A DNA stretch of 64,000 bases, from contig NZ_KZ857173.1 of the NCBI RefSeq assembly GCF_003350925.1, positions 744,001 through 808,000 on the forward strand, in the 5' to 3' direction. Made by a program: the position numbers and the translations under genes. The DNA is from Dyella tabacisoli. GTDB taxonomy: Bacteria; Pseudomonadota; Gammaproteobacteria; Xanthomonadales; Rhodanobacteraceae. Numbering within the stretch: the first letter of the stretch is position 1; each line of letters starts with the position of its first letter. The notes under the pieces are model-generated. The model ran no database searches and was not told the DNA's origin. It was given only the letters and a program-made list of their open reading frames with translations. Positions 14,905 through 23,600 of the stretch are shown piece after piece.

Positions 14905-16652
14905 GCCACCACCACTTCGCGGAACATGCCCGCCTCCATGTGATAGAGCAGATGGCAGTGATAAGCCCAACGCCCCACGGCATCGGCACTTACGCGATAG
15001 CTGATGCGCTGCGCCGGTTGCACCACCACCGTGTGCTTGCGTACCTGGAAGCTGCCGTCCGGCGACTCCAGCTCGCTCCACATGCCGTGCAGATGAATCG
15101 GGTGGGTCATCATGGTGTCATTGACGATCACCACGCGCACGTGCTCGCCATGCTGTAGGCGCAAGGGTTCGGCATCGGAAAAGCGAGTACCGTCGAACGA
15201 CCACAGATAACGCTCCATATTGCCGGTCAGGCGCAGGGTGATCTCGCGATCCACCGTGGGTGAAATCGGCGCATCGACCGCATGCAGATCCGCATAGGTC
15301 AGTACGCGGCGACCGTTGTCGCGCAGACCCACGCCGGGATCGTCAAGGTTGCTGCGCGGCTGCGGCACGCGCATATCGACCTCGGGACTTGTCTTGAGCG
15401 GGGCCGTAGGCATGGCATCGCCATGTGTCATTGCCGAGTGATCCATACCGGCCATATCGCCCATGCTGCTCATGTCATGGCCCATGTCGGCATGACTCAT
15501 GTCGGCATGACCCATCCGCCCCATCATGTCGCCCATGCTGAGCAAGGGACGTGGATCGAGTGGCGGCACTTCGGCTGACATGCCAGGCCGTGGCGTCAAC
15601 GTGGCACGGGCATAGCCGGAGCGATCCATGCTTTGCGCGAAAATGGTCCACGCGCGATCGGCAGCAGGCTCGACGATGACGTCGTAGGTTTCCGCCGTGG
15701 CAATGCGGAATTCATCCACGCTTACCGGCTCAATCGGCTGTCCATCGGCGGCGACTACGGTCATCTTCAAACCAGGAATGCGCACATCGAAAAAGGTCAT
15801 CGATGAGCCATTGATGAAACGCAGCCGCACCTTGTCGCCGGCATCGAACAAACCGGTCCAGTTGCCGGCCGGTGCGTGACCATTGATGAGATAGGTATAA
15901 GCGCTGGCGGAAACATCCGCCACATCGGTCGGGTCCATCCGCATCTGGTTCCACATGCGCCGCTCGGCAAGCGCCTGGCTCATGCCCTGGCGTCGCGCAT
16001 CGCGCAAAAAGTCGCTTACGGTGCGTTTGCCGTGGTTGTAGTAATCGCTCTGCTTTTTGAGATTGGCGTAGATGCGCTCAGGGTCGTTATCGGTCCAGTC
16101 GCTCAACAGCACGACATAGTCGCGTTGCGTGCCATGGCGCTCGCCATCGCGCGGCTCGATCACAATCGGGCCGTACAGGCCGGTCTGCTCCTGAAAGCGC
16201 GAATGACTGTGATACCAGTACGTGCCGGACTGATTGACCGTGAAACGATAAAGGTATTCACCGCCCGCCGGGATACCGTCGAAACTCAGGCCCGGCACGC
16301 CATCCATATCAGCCGGCAGCACGATGCCATGCCAATGAATCGAACTGGCGACCGCCAGGCGGTTGCGCACGCGCAGATTGATGGTGTCGCCTTCGCGCCA
16401 ACGCAGTAGCGGCGCCGGCAATTGACCATTGACCACGGTGGCTATGCGCTTGCGTCCGGTGTAATCAACCGGCAGCTCGCCGATCTCCAGTTCGAAATCG
16501 GTACCGCTCAACTCGGCGCGCGGCGCCACAGGCCGGGCCCATGCGTTATCGCCACCCCATAGACCTAAGCCGGCGGCCACACCCCCTAGCGCCAGCCCTT
16601 GTACGAAACGCCGACGCGGCAACTGAAAGCCGCGCGTATCTTGCTTACTCAT
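14901..16652 (-). CDS. copA: Copper resistance multicopper oxidase
   Basis: 583 residues, periplasmic multicopper oxidase of the PcoA/CopA type, which oxidises Cu(I) and protects the periplasm. A twin-arginine signal (RRRFVQG, residues 13-19) exports it folded. Copper ligands are all visible: HWHG (about 105), HSHS (about 148), HPIHLHGM (about 526) and HCHLLYHMEAGM (about 565-576), the Cys-His-His-Met set of the type 1 site. Between the second and third cupredoxin domains lies a Met/His-rich segment with repeated MGHADMSHADMGHDM-like units, typical copper-binding sequence. Second gene of copL-copA-copB; 78 bp after copL and overlapping copB by 4 bp. Confidence 0.96.
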   Translation of the reverse strand: MSKQDTRGFQLPRRRFVQGLALGGVAAGLGLWGGDNAWARPVAPRAELSGTDFELEIGELPVDYTGRKRIATVVNGQLPAPLLRWREGDTINLRVRNRLAVASSIHWHGIVLPADMDGVPGLSFDGIPAGGEYLYRFTVNQSGTYWYHSHSRFQEQTGLYGPIVIEPRDGERHGTQRDYVVLLSDWTDNDPERIYANLKKQSDYYNHGKRTVSDFLRDARRQGMSQALAERRMWNQMRMDPTDVADVSASAYTYLINGHAPAGNWTGLFDAGDKVRLRFINGSSMTFFDVRIPGLKMTVVAADGQPIEPVSVDEFRIATAETYDVIVEPAADRAWTIFAQSMDRSGYARATLTPRPGMSAEVPPLDPRPLLSMGDMMGRMGHADMSHADMGHDMSSMGDMAGMDHSAMTHGDAMPTAPLKTSPEVDMRVPQPRSNLDDPGVGLRDNGRRVLTYADLHAVDAPISPTVDREITLRLTGNMERYLWSFDGTRFSDAEPLRLQHGEHVRVVIVNDTMMTHPIHLHGMWSELESPDGSFQVRKHTVVVQPAQRISYRVSADAVGRWAYHCHLLYHMEAGMFREVVVA

Positions 16653-16730
16653 TGAATCACTCCGTCACTCAAACCTGCCAGGCAGGCACGCTCATCGGCC
16701 ATTGCATCGGCCGTCATCGTGAGAGAAGGA

Positions 16731-17114
16731 TCAGGCGGCCGGTGGCCGTAGCGGAGGTAGCTGTATGGGTTGAGGAGCTTCACCGCCGAAATAAGGTGAA
16801 TCATCAACCTTGGCCATGACGGTCTGCGGCGCGACCATGGCTATCTGCGGTAACGTCGCCGAGGCACAGGCACAGGTGCAACTGACCTGCGGGCTGCCCA
16901 TGGGATGCCCCATATCGTGACCATCGCCGTGCATGTCGTGGTTAGACATGTCCGCGTGACCATTCATATCCATCGTCATGGCAGTGGATGAATGCAAGGT
17001 GCTGCAGCAACCGCCCTGCGCCCAGGCCATACCGATCAGCATCAGCCATGCACACAGCGCCAACGCGAACAAGGCGCGGCAGCGACGCAATGACGGCAGG
17101 AAATGAGCGGACAT
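16731..17114 (-). CDS. copL: CopL-family metal-binding regulatory protein
   Basis: 127 residues, first gene of the copper operon. A basic N-terminus and hydrophobic stretch (FALALCAWLMLIGMAWA) form a signal sequence. The mature part is rich in Cys, His and Met: GGCCSTLHSSTAMTMDMNG, HADMSNHDMHGDGHDMGHPMG, then VSCTCACASA, and ends in a Pro-rich tail. In Xanthomonas, copL lies upstream of copAB and is required for copper-inducible expression of the operon. How a secreted-looking protein does this is not settled. The start is the ATG at 17114; longer in-frame starts would run into the rlmJ promoter. Confidence 0.88.
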   Translation of the reverse strand: MSAHFLPSLRRCRALFALALCAWLMLIGMAWAQGGCCSTLHSSTAMTMDMNGHADMSNHDMHGDGHDMGHPMGSPQVSCTCACASATLPQIAMVAPQTVMAKVDDSPYFGGEAPQPIQLPPLRPPAA

Positions 17115-17153
17115 GGCGCGAGCATAACCAGCGCAAAGCGCCAAGCTCAACTC

Positions 17154-17167
17154 TGGAGCAGGCTCCA
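17154..17167. promoter_or_regulatory. Dyad TGGAGC-AG-GCTCCA between copL and rlmJ
   Basis: Perfect 6+2+6 dyad in the 99-bp divergent region, 40 bp upstream of copL. Possible operator for copper control or a chance dyad. The sequence does not clearly match the CueR consensus I know. Confidence 0.35.
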
Positions 17168-17182
17168 ACCGGCTTAGAAGCC

Positions 17183-17188
17183 TATAAT
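17183..17188 (+). promoter_or_regulatory. -10 element (TATAAT) of rlmJ promoter
   Basis: Perfect TATAAT 25 bp before the rlmJ ATG. No convincing -35 hexamer 16-18 bp upstream. Confidence 0.5.
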
Positions 17189-17213
17189 CGCCATCCACTT
17201 CAGCGAAACCGCC

Positions 17214-18131
17214 ATGAATTATCGCCACGCCTACCATGCCGGCAACTTCGCCGATGTCCTCAAGCACACCGTACAGCTCGCCTTGATCGAGGCGCTGCGA
17301 GCCAAGCCGACGCCCTTTTGCGTCATCGACACCCATGCCGGTAGTGGTTGTTATGCGCTCGATAGCAAGGAAGCCGGCAAAACCGGCGAGTACAAGGACG
17401 GCATCACGCGTCTGCTGTATCCCGATTTACAGCGGCCCGATTTGCAGCGACCCGGCCAGCAACAGGCGCAGACCGGGCAAGCGCTACCGCCGCTGCTTCG
17501 TCGCTGGCTCGATTCCATTCTCGCCCTGCCCGGCAACGAAGACGGCCTTAAGCTTTATCCCGGCTCGCCGTTGCAGGCGGCACGCAGCATGCGGGCCGAA
17601 GACAGCGCCCAGCTATGCGAGCTGCATCCTGATGAGGCCGAGCGATTGCGCGCAGTGTTTCATCACGATCATCGCGTGCACGTACACCAACGCGATGGCT
17701 ATGAAGCCTTGAAAGCGCTAACCCCGCCGAAAGAAAAACGCGGATTGGTGCTGATCGATCCGCCCTATGAGGCACAAGAGGCCGAATACAAAGCCATCGA
17801 AAAAGCGCTGAAAGCCGCACTGCTGCGCTGGCCCACCGGCATGTATGCGGTGTGGTATCCGATCAAATTGCGCAGCCAGGTGCAGCCCTTCCATCGCTGG
17901 TTGCAACGCTGCGGCGCCAAGCGCGTGTTGCGTGCCGAACTGTTGATTCACCCCGACGATTCGCCACTGCGCCTCAACGGCTCGGGCATGGTGATATTGA
18001 ATGCACCGTGGCAGCTAGATGAAGCCTTGCGTGAATCGCTGCGCGCCCTGGCACGCCTGCTGTCACAAACGCGCCAGGCCGAATGGCGGCTGGATTGGCT
18101 GCTGCAAGACAGCCATCCTCCAGCGCCTTGA
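17214..18131 (+). CDS. rlmJ: 23S rRNA (adenine2030-N6)-methyltransferase
   Basis: 305 residues. RlmJ methylates A2030 of 23S rRNA with SAM. Seen: the N-terminal MNYRHAYHAGNFADVLKH that opens the family, the SAM motif VIDTHAGSGCYAL (about 37-49), CELHPDEAERLR, and the catalytic DPPY of N6-adenine methyltransferases (LVLIDPPYEAQ). The tail SGMVILNAPW and Trp-rich WRLDWLLQD are typical. Residues 70-79 are a duplicated PDLQR caused by a 15-bp tandem repeat (17421-17450), leaving the frame intact and making the protein slightly longer than usual. Monocistronic, divergent from the copper operon. Confidence 0.95.
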   Translation: MNYRHAYHAGNFADVLKHTVQLALIEALRAKPTPFCVIDTHAGSGCYALDSKEAGKTGEYKDGITRLLYPDLQRPDLQRPGQQQAQTGQALPPLLRRWLDSILALPGNEDGLKLYPGSPLQAARSMRAEDSAQLCELHPDEAERLRAVFHHDHRVHVHQRDGYEALKALTPPKEKRGLVLIDPPYEAQEAEYKAIEKALKAALLRWPTGMYAVWYPIKLRSQVQPFHRWLQRCGAKRVLRAELLIHPDDSPLRLNGSGMVILNAPWQLDEALRESLRALARLLSQTRQAEWRLDWLLQDSHPPAP

Positions 18132-18207
18132 CGCCTACCCTGATCGATCCGCACCGATTAAGCTCGTGTCTCATGTCGTCAAGCCGCACTCACTAAGGAG
18201 CCGGACC

Positions 18208-18723
18208 ATGCGCACTCATGCCATCACTTTCTTGCGCCGCCTGATCGCACCGACCGCACTATTGGCCCTGGCAGCATGTGCACCGGCACCGATCTATAAG
18301 CCATCTACCGATGCGGTCCTCGCGTCGCCCACGGAAGTAGCTCAATCGCCTGAGCGATTCGCCCAACGCGGGGTGATCTGGGGCGGGCGCGTAGTCGGCG
18401 TTAAAAACCTTGCCGATCACAGCGAAATCGAGGTGTTGGCTTATCCCCTCGATAACTCGCAACGGCCCAAGGCCGGCGACAGTGGCAGCGGCCGCTTTAT
18501 CGCGGTGATGCCAGGTTACGTGGAATCCATCAATTATCCGGCCGGCGCACTGATGACCCTCAGCGGCAAACTCGACGGCAGCCGTACCGGCAAGGTCGGC
18601 GATGCCAGCTATGTGTTTCCGCTGGTCAGTGTTGCGCAATCGCACGTTTGGACGGCCGATGAAATGCGCGGCGGCAAGCCGAACATCAACTTTGGCGTAG
18701 GCCTGGGCGTCGGCATTCGCTGA
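18208..18723 (+). CDS. Slp-family outer membrane lipoprotein
   Basis: 171 residues with a lipoprotein signal (RLIAPTALLALAAC, Cys about residue 22). The mature part matches the Slp/YeaY family: SPERFAQRGVIWGGRVVGVKNLADHSEIEVLAYPLD, GRFIAVMPGYVESINYPAGALMTLSGKL and VWTADEMRGG near the end. Slp is a starvation- or stationary-phase-induced outer membrane lipoprotein in enterics; its exact function is unknown. AAGGAG sits 7 nt before the ATG at 18208. The N-terminal domain is an OB-like fold by family knowledge. Downstream of rlmJ by 76 bp, probably with its own promoter. Confidence 0.88.
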   Translation: MRTHAITFLRRLIAPTALLALAACAPAPIYKPSTDAVLASPTEVAQSPERFAQRGVIWGGRVVGVKNLADHSEIEVLAYPLDNSQRPKAGDSGSGRFIAVMPGYVESINYPAGALMTLSGKLDGSRTGKVGDASYVFPLVSVAQSHVWTADEMRGGKPNINFGVGLGVGIR

Positions 18724-18741
18724 TTTGCCGTCTGAATCCGC

Positions 18742-19134
18742 TCATCGTTTAAGCTGCAGCAAATCCCAGGCGTTGCCATAGAGATCCTCGAATACCGCCA
18801 CGCTGCCATAAGGCTCGTGGCGTGGCTCTTCGCGAAAATGCACGCCTTGCGCGCGCATACGCTGCCAATCGCGCTCGAAATCATCGGTATGCAAAAACAG
18901 AAATACGCGGCCACCTGTTTGATCGCCGATGCGGGCAAGCTGTTCGGCACCGCTGGCTTTAGCCAACAGCAAACGCGTTTCGCTCGACCCTGGCGGCGCC
19001 AGCAATACCCAACGCTTGCCGCTGCCCAGATCGGTGTCATCGATCAATTCAAAACCTAGTGCACGCGTATACCAGGCGATGGCCTCGTCGTAGTCGGCCA
19101 CGACTAACGCGATGCTGCCAATGTGCTGCTTCAC
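18742..19134 (-). CDS. VOC-family protein (glyoxalase/bleomycin-resistance fold)
   Basis: 130 residues. Two beta-alpha-beta-beta-beta modules of the vicinal oxygen chelate fold: HIGSIALVVADYDEAIAWYTRALGFE at the start, and VFLFLHTDDFERDWQRMRAQGVHF with YGSVAVFEDLYGNAWDLLQ at the end. Metal ligand positions have His (H4) and Glu (about 114), consistent with a metal-dependent enzyme, but substrate is unknown. GTG start at 19134, GAGGAG 6 nt upstream; the start overlaps the stop of the MmcQ/YjbR gene (GTGA), so the two are translated together. Confidence 0.82.
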   Translation of the reverse strand: MKQHIGSIALVVADYDEAIAWYTRALGFELIDDTDLGSGKRWVLLAPPGSSETRLLLAKASGAEQLARIGDQTGGRVFLFLHTDDFERDWQRMRAQGVHFREEPRHEPYGSVAVFEDLYGNAWDLLQLKR

Positions 19135-19532
19135 GGCTTGCTCCTCGGCTCAACCGGCAACTCACCCAGCGAAGCCTGCAATTTCTTGGTCAGCTTAGCG
19201 CGCACCAAAACGTACGAGTCACGAATGAAAGACGCCAACTCGGCGGTGTCGAAGCGCTGCGGCTCGGCGATCAAAACCCAGCGTGCCCGCGCCAAATAAG
19301 GCGCCGGAATGATGCCAGGCTGATCGGTGAGTTCGAGAAAGCGGTCGTCCTCGACCTTGAACGACAACCGCCCACCTTCGCCGCCGTCTTCTGGCGTCAC
19401 CACAAACATCTTTTCGCCCACACTGAAGACCAGGTTCGAGCCCCATTTGACGTCGCGTGTCACGCCCGGCCAGTTGCCGCAGAGCGCATCCAACTGTGCC
19501 ACCGTCATCCCTTGCTTCCGTTTCGCTGTCAT
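19131..19532 (-). CDS. MmcQ/YjbR family DNA-binding-like protein
   Basis: 133 residues of the MmcQ/YjbR fold, which resembles a double-wing DNA-binding domain. Seen: LDALCGNWPGVTRDVKWGSNLVFSVGEKMFVV (about 15-46), LSFKVEDDRFLELTDQPGIIPAPYLARARWV and FIRDSYVLVRAKLTKKLQ. Family members bind DNA weakly or have no known role. Starts considered: ATG 19532 (used) and ATG 19508; both lack a strong ribosome site, and a longer in-frame start at 19625 adds a non-conserved Cys-rich extension. First gene of a two-gene operon with the VOC protein. Confidence 0.8.
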   Translation of the reverse strand: MTAKRKQGMTVAQLDALCGNWPGVTRDVKWGSNLVFSVGEKMFVVTPEDGGEGGRLSFKVEDDRFLELTDQPGIIPAPYLARARWVLIAEPQRFDTAELASFIRDSYVLVRAKLTKKLQASLGELPVEPRSKP

Positions 19533-19877
19533 TGCGTGGTTCTCACTGAAATCACCTGACTGCTCGTCGTCGCACGATGATGCTGCCTCGCAGCATTCAT
19601 AGGTTTTGCCCAGATGCTGTCTCAAACAAGTTCGCGACGGACTCTTAGCCTAGCTTAAGAGCACCCTCTGCAGACAGCCGACATAGAACCAATAATAACT
19701 TCAAGTATTTGTTTTAACTATTATTTAAATGAAGTAAAGGCGAATTTATCTGAGCCATTTCGAGCCATTGATGCTCAACTCAGAGCTTGGCGAACCGGCA
19801 TCCATCCACGCCAGCATCACTTCTCCGGCATGAATATATTCATGTTGCATCGCACACAGTACGGTAAAGTATGGTCC
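19533..19877. other. AT-rich intergenic stretch
   Basis: About 345 bp between the leftward MmcQ gene and the rightward acetyltransferase gene. 19680-19750 is strikingly AT-rich against the GC-rich background (runs such as TTTTAACTATTATTTAAATG) and probably holds the divergent promoters. No gene, repeat or hairpin stands out. Confidence 0.5.
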
Positions 19878-20498
19878 ATGCTGATGACACATACCCCCTC
19901 CCCTTATTCGTACAACGCGGGTACCCCGCAGACCGGCCTGCCGCCGCCTAGCAGTGTGCGCTTTGCGCCCGTGTGCCTGGCCAGCCCTCCAGAGGGTGAG
20001 CGGCTGCATATCCAGGACGGACGTGAGCTGCGTCTACGCGGTATCGAACCCAGCGATGTCCCGGCACTCAAACGCTGTTTCAATCGTCTTTCGCCCGAAG
20101 ACGTCCGTCGTCGTTTCATGCACGCCATGGCCGAACTGCCTGAGCCGATGGCGCAACGCTTGTGCCGCATCGATCCGACCATCGAAACCGCCTATGTGCT
20201 GATGGACGAGTCGACAAAGCCGTCCGAAATGTGCGGCGTCGGCCGCATCTACGTCGACGAATCGGCCGCCAGCGCCGAATTCTCCGTGCTGATCGAACAG
20301 GATTGGACGCGCCTGGGCCTGGGCGCACTTTTACTGCAACGGTTGGTGGATGACTGCCGTCACCGTGGCCTCACGGAGATCTGGGGCTATGTACTGGTGG
20401 AGAACCGCCCGATGCTGGAGCTATGCAAAGAACTGGGCTTCACTCGCCGGCTGGCGCTGGATGAGCCCGGTACTGCGCTGATCTCGCTGCAGTTGTAG
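19878..20498 (+). CDS. GNAT N-acetyltransferase, protein-acetyltransferase-like
   Basis: About 206 residues. After a Pro/Ser-rich N-terminus (to about residue 40) comes a GNAT domain: LRLRGIEPSDVPALKRCFNRLSPEDVRRRFMHAM resembles the acetyltransferase domain of Pat-type protein lysine acetyltransferases. SAEFSVLIEQDWTRLGLGALLLQRLVD is the acetyl-CoA motif (V-x5-R/Q-G-x-G/A in the degenerate form RLGLGALL), followed by IWGYVLVENRPMLELCKELGF. Substrate unknown. The ATG at 19878 is used; 19830 and 19842 are alternatives without better ribosome sites. A strong hairpin follows the gene. Confidence 0.75.
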   Translation: MLMTHTPSPYSYNAGTPQTGLPPPSSVRFAPVCLASPPEGERLHIQDGRELRLRGIEPSDVPALKRCFNRLSPEDVRRRFMHAMAELPEPMAQRLCRIDPTIETAYVLMDESTKPSEMCGVGRIYVDESAASAEFSVLIEQDWTRLGLGALLLQRLVDDCRHRGLTEIWGYVLVENRPMLELCKELGFTRRLALDEPGTALISLQL

Positions 20499-20521
20499 AT
20501 CGAAGCTGCTGTGCCCTTACA

Positions 20522-20563
20522 TGTAACGCGATGAGCCCGGTTCGCCGGGCTCATCGCGTTACA
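20522..20563. terminator. 19-bp perfect hairpin with TTCG tetraloop
   Basis: TGTAACGCGATGAGCCCGG (20522-20540), loop TTCG, and the exact complement (20545-20563). It follows the acetyltransferase gene and precedes mfd by 55 bp. Very stable, C(UUCG)G-like in form, but without a T-run; probably a transcript end or attenuator for readthrough into mfd. Confidence 0.7.
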
Positions 20564-20618
20564 CTTGCGCGCTTTCCCCGGCGCACATTGAAACTGCGCC
20601 CCCGAGCGCAGCGTTCAC

Positions 20619-23600
20619 ATGTCTAGCCCGAGCTTATCAAGCGTGATTCCGCATCCCCCGCTACCCACAACCCCCAAGCAGCGACGCTATTGGACACCAC
20701 CGCACGGCTCCGCACGTGCCTTGCTGGTAGCGGAAACGGCACGTTCGCACGAGGGCCTACTGGTCGCAGTAACTCGCGACACACAACGCGCGCATGCACT
20801 AGAAGAAGAACTGCGGATCTTCGCCGGCGGCTTGCCGGTATTGCATTTCCCCGACTGGGAAACCCTGCCTTACGACGTTTTCAGTCCACATCCGGAAATC
20901 GTCTCGCAACGCATCGCCACGCTGTATCAACTGCCGGCCACCCAACGCGGCGTCCTGGTGGTGCCGATCGCCACACTGATGCAGCGCATCTCGCCACGCA
21001 GCCATATCACTGGCGCGGGCCTGATGCTGAAGAAGGGCCAGAAGCTCGATCTGGCTAACGAGCAGCGCCGTTTGGAGGCGGTGGGCTATCGCAACGTGCC
21101 GCAAGTAGCCGAACCTGGCGACTTCGCCGTGCGCGGTGCGCTGATCGATATTTTCCCGATGGGCGCGGCCGAGCCTTATCGCATCGAGCTGTTCGACGAC
21201 GAAGTGGAATCGATCCGCAGCTTCGACCCGGAGACGCAACGCTCACAACAGCAGGTGGAGCGGATTGAGCTGCTGCCTGCGCGCGAGTTCCCGCTCACCG
21301 ACGAAGCCACCAAGGATTTCCGCGGCAAACTGCGCGAGCGCTTTCCGATCGACATCCGCCGTTGTCCGCTCTATCAAGACATCAAAGAAGGCGTCACACC
21401 CGGCGGTATCGAGTACTACCTGCCGCTGTTCTTCCAGCAAACGGCTACGCTGTTCGACTACCTCGCAGACAGCGCGGTGTTCCTGCTCGGCGAAGGTACG
21501 CTGGAAGCCGCCGAACAATTCTGGACTCAAACCGGCGAGCGCTACGACCAACGCGCTCACGACATCGAGCGCCCGGTGCTGCCGCCGGCAGAGTTGTATC
21601 TGCCGCCCGAACAACTGCGCGAGCAACTCAATAAGCGCATGCGCGTGGAGCTGGTCGGCAGTAGCCACGAACATGCACAAAACATCGGCACCCAACCGGC
21701 GCCGGAGCTGCCGCTCAACCGCAAAGGCGAAGAACCGGGCACCTCGCTGCGACACTTTCTCGCCAGCTATCCGGGGCGGGTGCTGATTGCCGCCGATTCG
21801 GCCGGTCGCCGCGAGGCTTTGATCGAGCAACTGGCCGGCGCCGGACTCAAACCCGACACGGTGGAAAGCTGGCCTGCCTTTATCCACCCTGTATCTGCGA
21901 AGGCCGAGCCGCGTTTCGCCATCACCGTTGCCGCGCTGGAGCAAGGCTTTGCGCTAACCAAGCCGGCGCTTACCGTGCTTACCGAGCGCGAGCTATATGG
22001 CGAGCGCGTGCGCACCGAACGCAAGCGCAGGCGGGGGGCCACGCGCGATCCCGAAACGATTATCCGCGACCTCACCGAGCTGACGATAGGCGCGCCGATC
22101 GTTCACGTCGACCATGGCGTAGGCCGCTATCAAGGCCTGATATCGATGGATGTCGGCGGCATGGCCGGCGAATTTCTCACCATCGAATATGCCAAGGGCG
22201 ACAAGCTCTATGTGCCGGTGGCGCAACTCGGCCTGGTCAGCCGCTATAGCGGCACCGCGCCCGAACTCGCTCCACTGCACTCGCTGGGCGGCGACGCCTG
22301 GGAACGCGCGCGTAAACGCGCCGCCGAAAAAGTGCGCGACGTCGCCGCCGAATTGCTGGCGATCTACGCCCAGCGCGAAGCGCGCGGCGGTGAATCATTA
22401 CCGATCGATCGCCAACTGATAGAAGCATTCGGGGCAAGCTTTCCATTTGAAGAAACCCCGGATCAGGAACAGGCGATCGATGCCGTACTGAACGATCTCG
22501 CCGCGCCGCGCGCCATGGATCGCGTCATCTGCGGCGACGTCGGCTTTGGCAAGACCGAGGTAGCGCTGCGCGCCGCCTTCGCCGCCGCCACGGCCGGTAA
22601 ACAAGTCGCCGTACTGGTGCCGACCACCCTGCTGGCCCAGCAGCACTACCGCAACTTCGCCGATCGCTTCGCCGACTGGCCGGTACGCGTCGACGTGCTC
22701 TCGCGCTTCAAATCGAGCAAGGAAGTCAACGAGGCATTGAAACGCCTTGCAGATGGCCAGATCGACGTCATCATCGGCACCCATAAACTGTTGCAGCCAG
22801 ATATCAAGTTCAAGAATCTGGGCTTGGTCGTCGTCGACGAAGAACAGCGCTTTGGCGTGCGCCAGAAGGAGCAACTGAAAAAGCTGCGTGCCGAAGTCGA
22901 CCTGCTCACCATGACCGCAACGCCGATTCCGCGCACCTTGAACATGGCAATGAGCGGCCTGCGTGATCTGTCGCTGATCGCCACGCCGCCGGCCCATCGC
23001 ATGGCCGTGCGTACTTTCATTTCGGCGTGGGAGCCGGCGCTGATTCGTGAGGCTTTCCAGCGCGAGCTGCAACGCGGCGGCCAGGTCTATTTCCTGCACA
23101 ACGAAGTGGAAAGCATCGAACGTACCGCACGCGAGGTGCAGGAGCTGATTCCCGAGTCGCGCATCGGCATTGCCCACGGCCAGATGCCCGAGCGCGAACT
23201 GGAACAAGTCATGGCGGATTTCCATCGCCAGCGCTTCAACGTGCTGGTGTGCACCACCATCATTGAAACCGGCATCGACATCCCTACCGCCAATACCATC
23301 GTCATCAACCGCGCCGATCGCTTCGGCCTGGCCCAGCTACATCAATTGCGTGGCCGCGTCGGCCGCTCGCATCACCGCGCCTACGCCTATCTGGTCGTGC
23401 CGGATCGCAAAAACATCACCGCCGATGCGGAGAAGCGCCTGGAGGCGATTGCCTCGCTGGAAGAACTCGGCGCCGGCTTTACCCTGGCCACCCACGATCT
23501 GGAAATTCGCGGCGCCGGCGAGCTGCTTGGCGACGAACAATCGGGCCAGATTCAAGAGATCGGCTTCGGTCTGTACACCGAACTATTGGAACGCGCCGTG

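Noticed and set aside
13930-15081. Longer CopB starting inside copA
   Set aside because: The extra residues are out-of-frame copA sequence; the ATGA overlap at 14904 gives the natural start.
22398-23225. 275-codon antisense frame within mfd
   Set aside because: Long antisense frames are expected in GC-rich genes; the sense frame is a complete Mfd.
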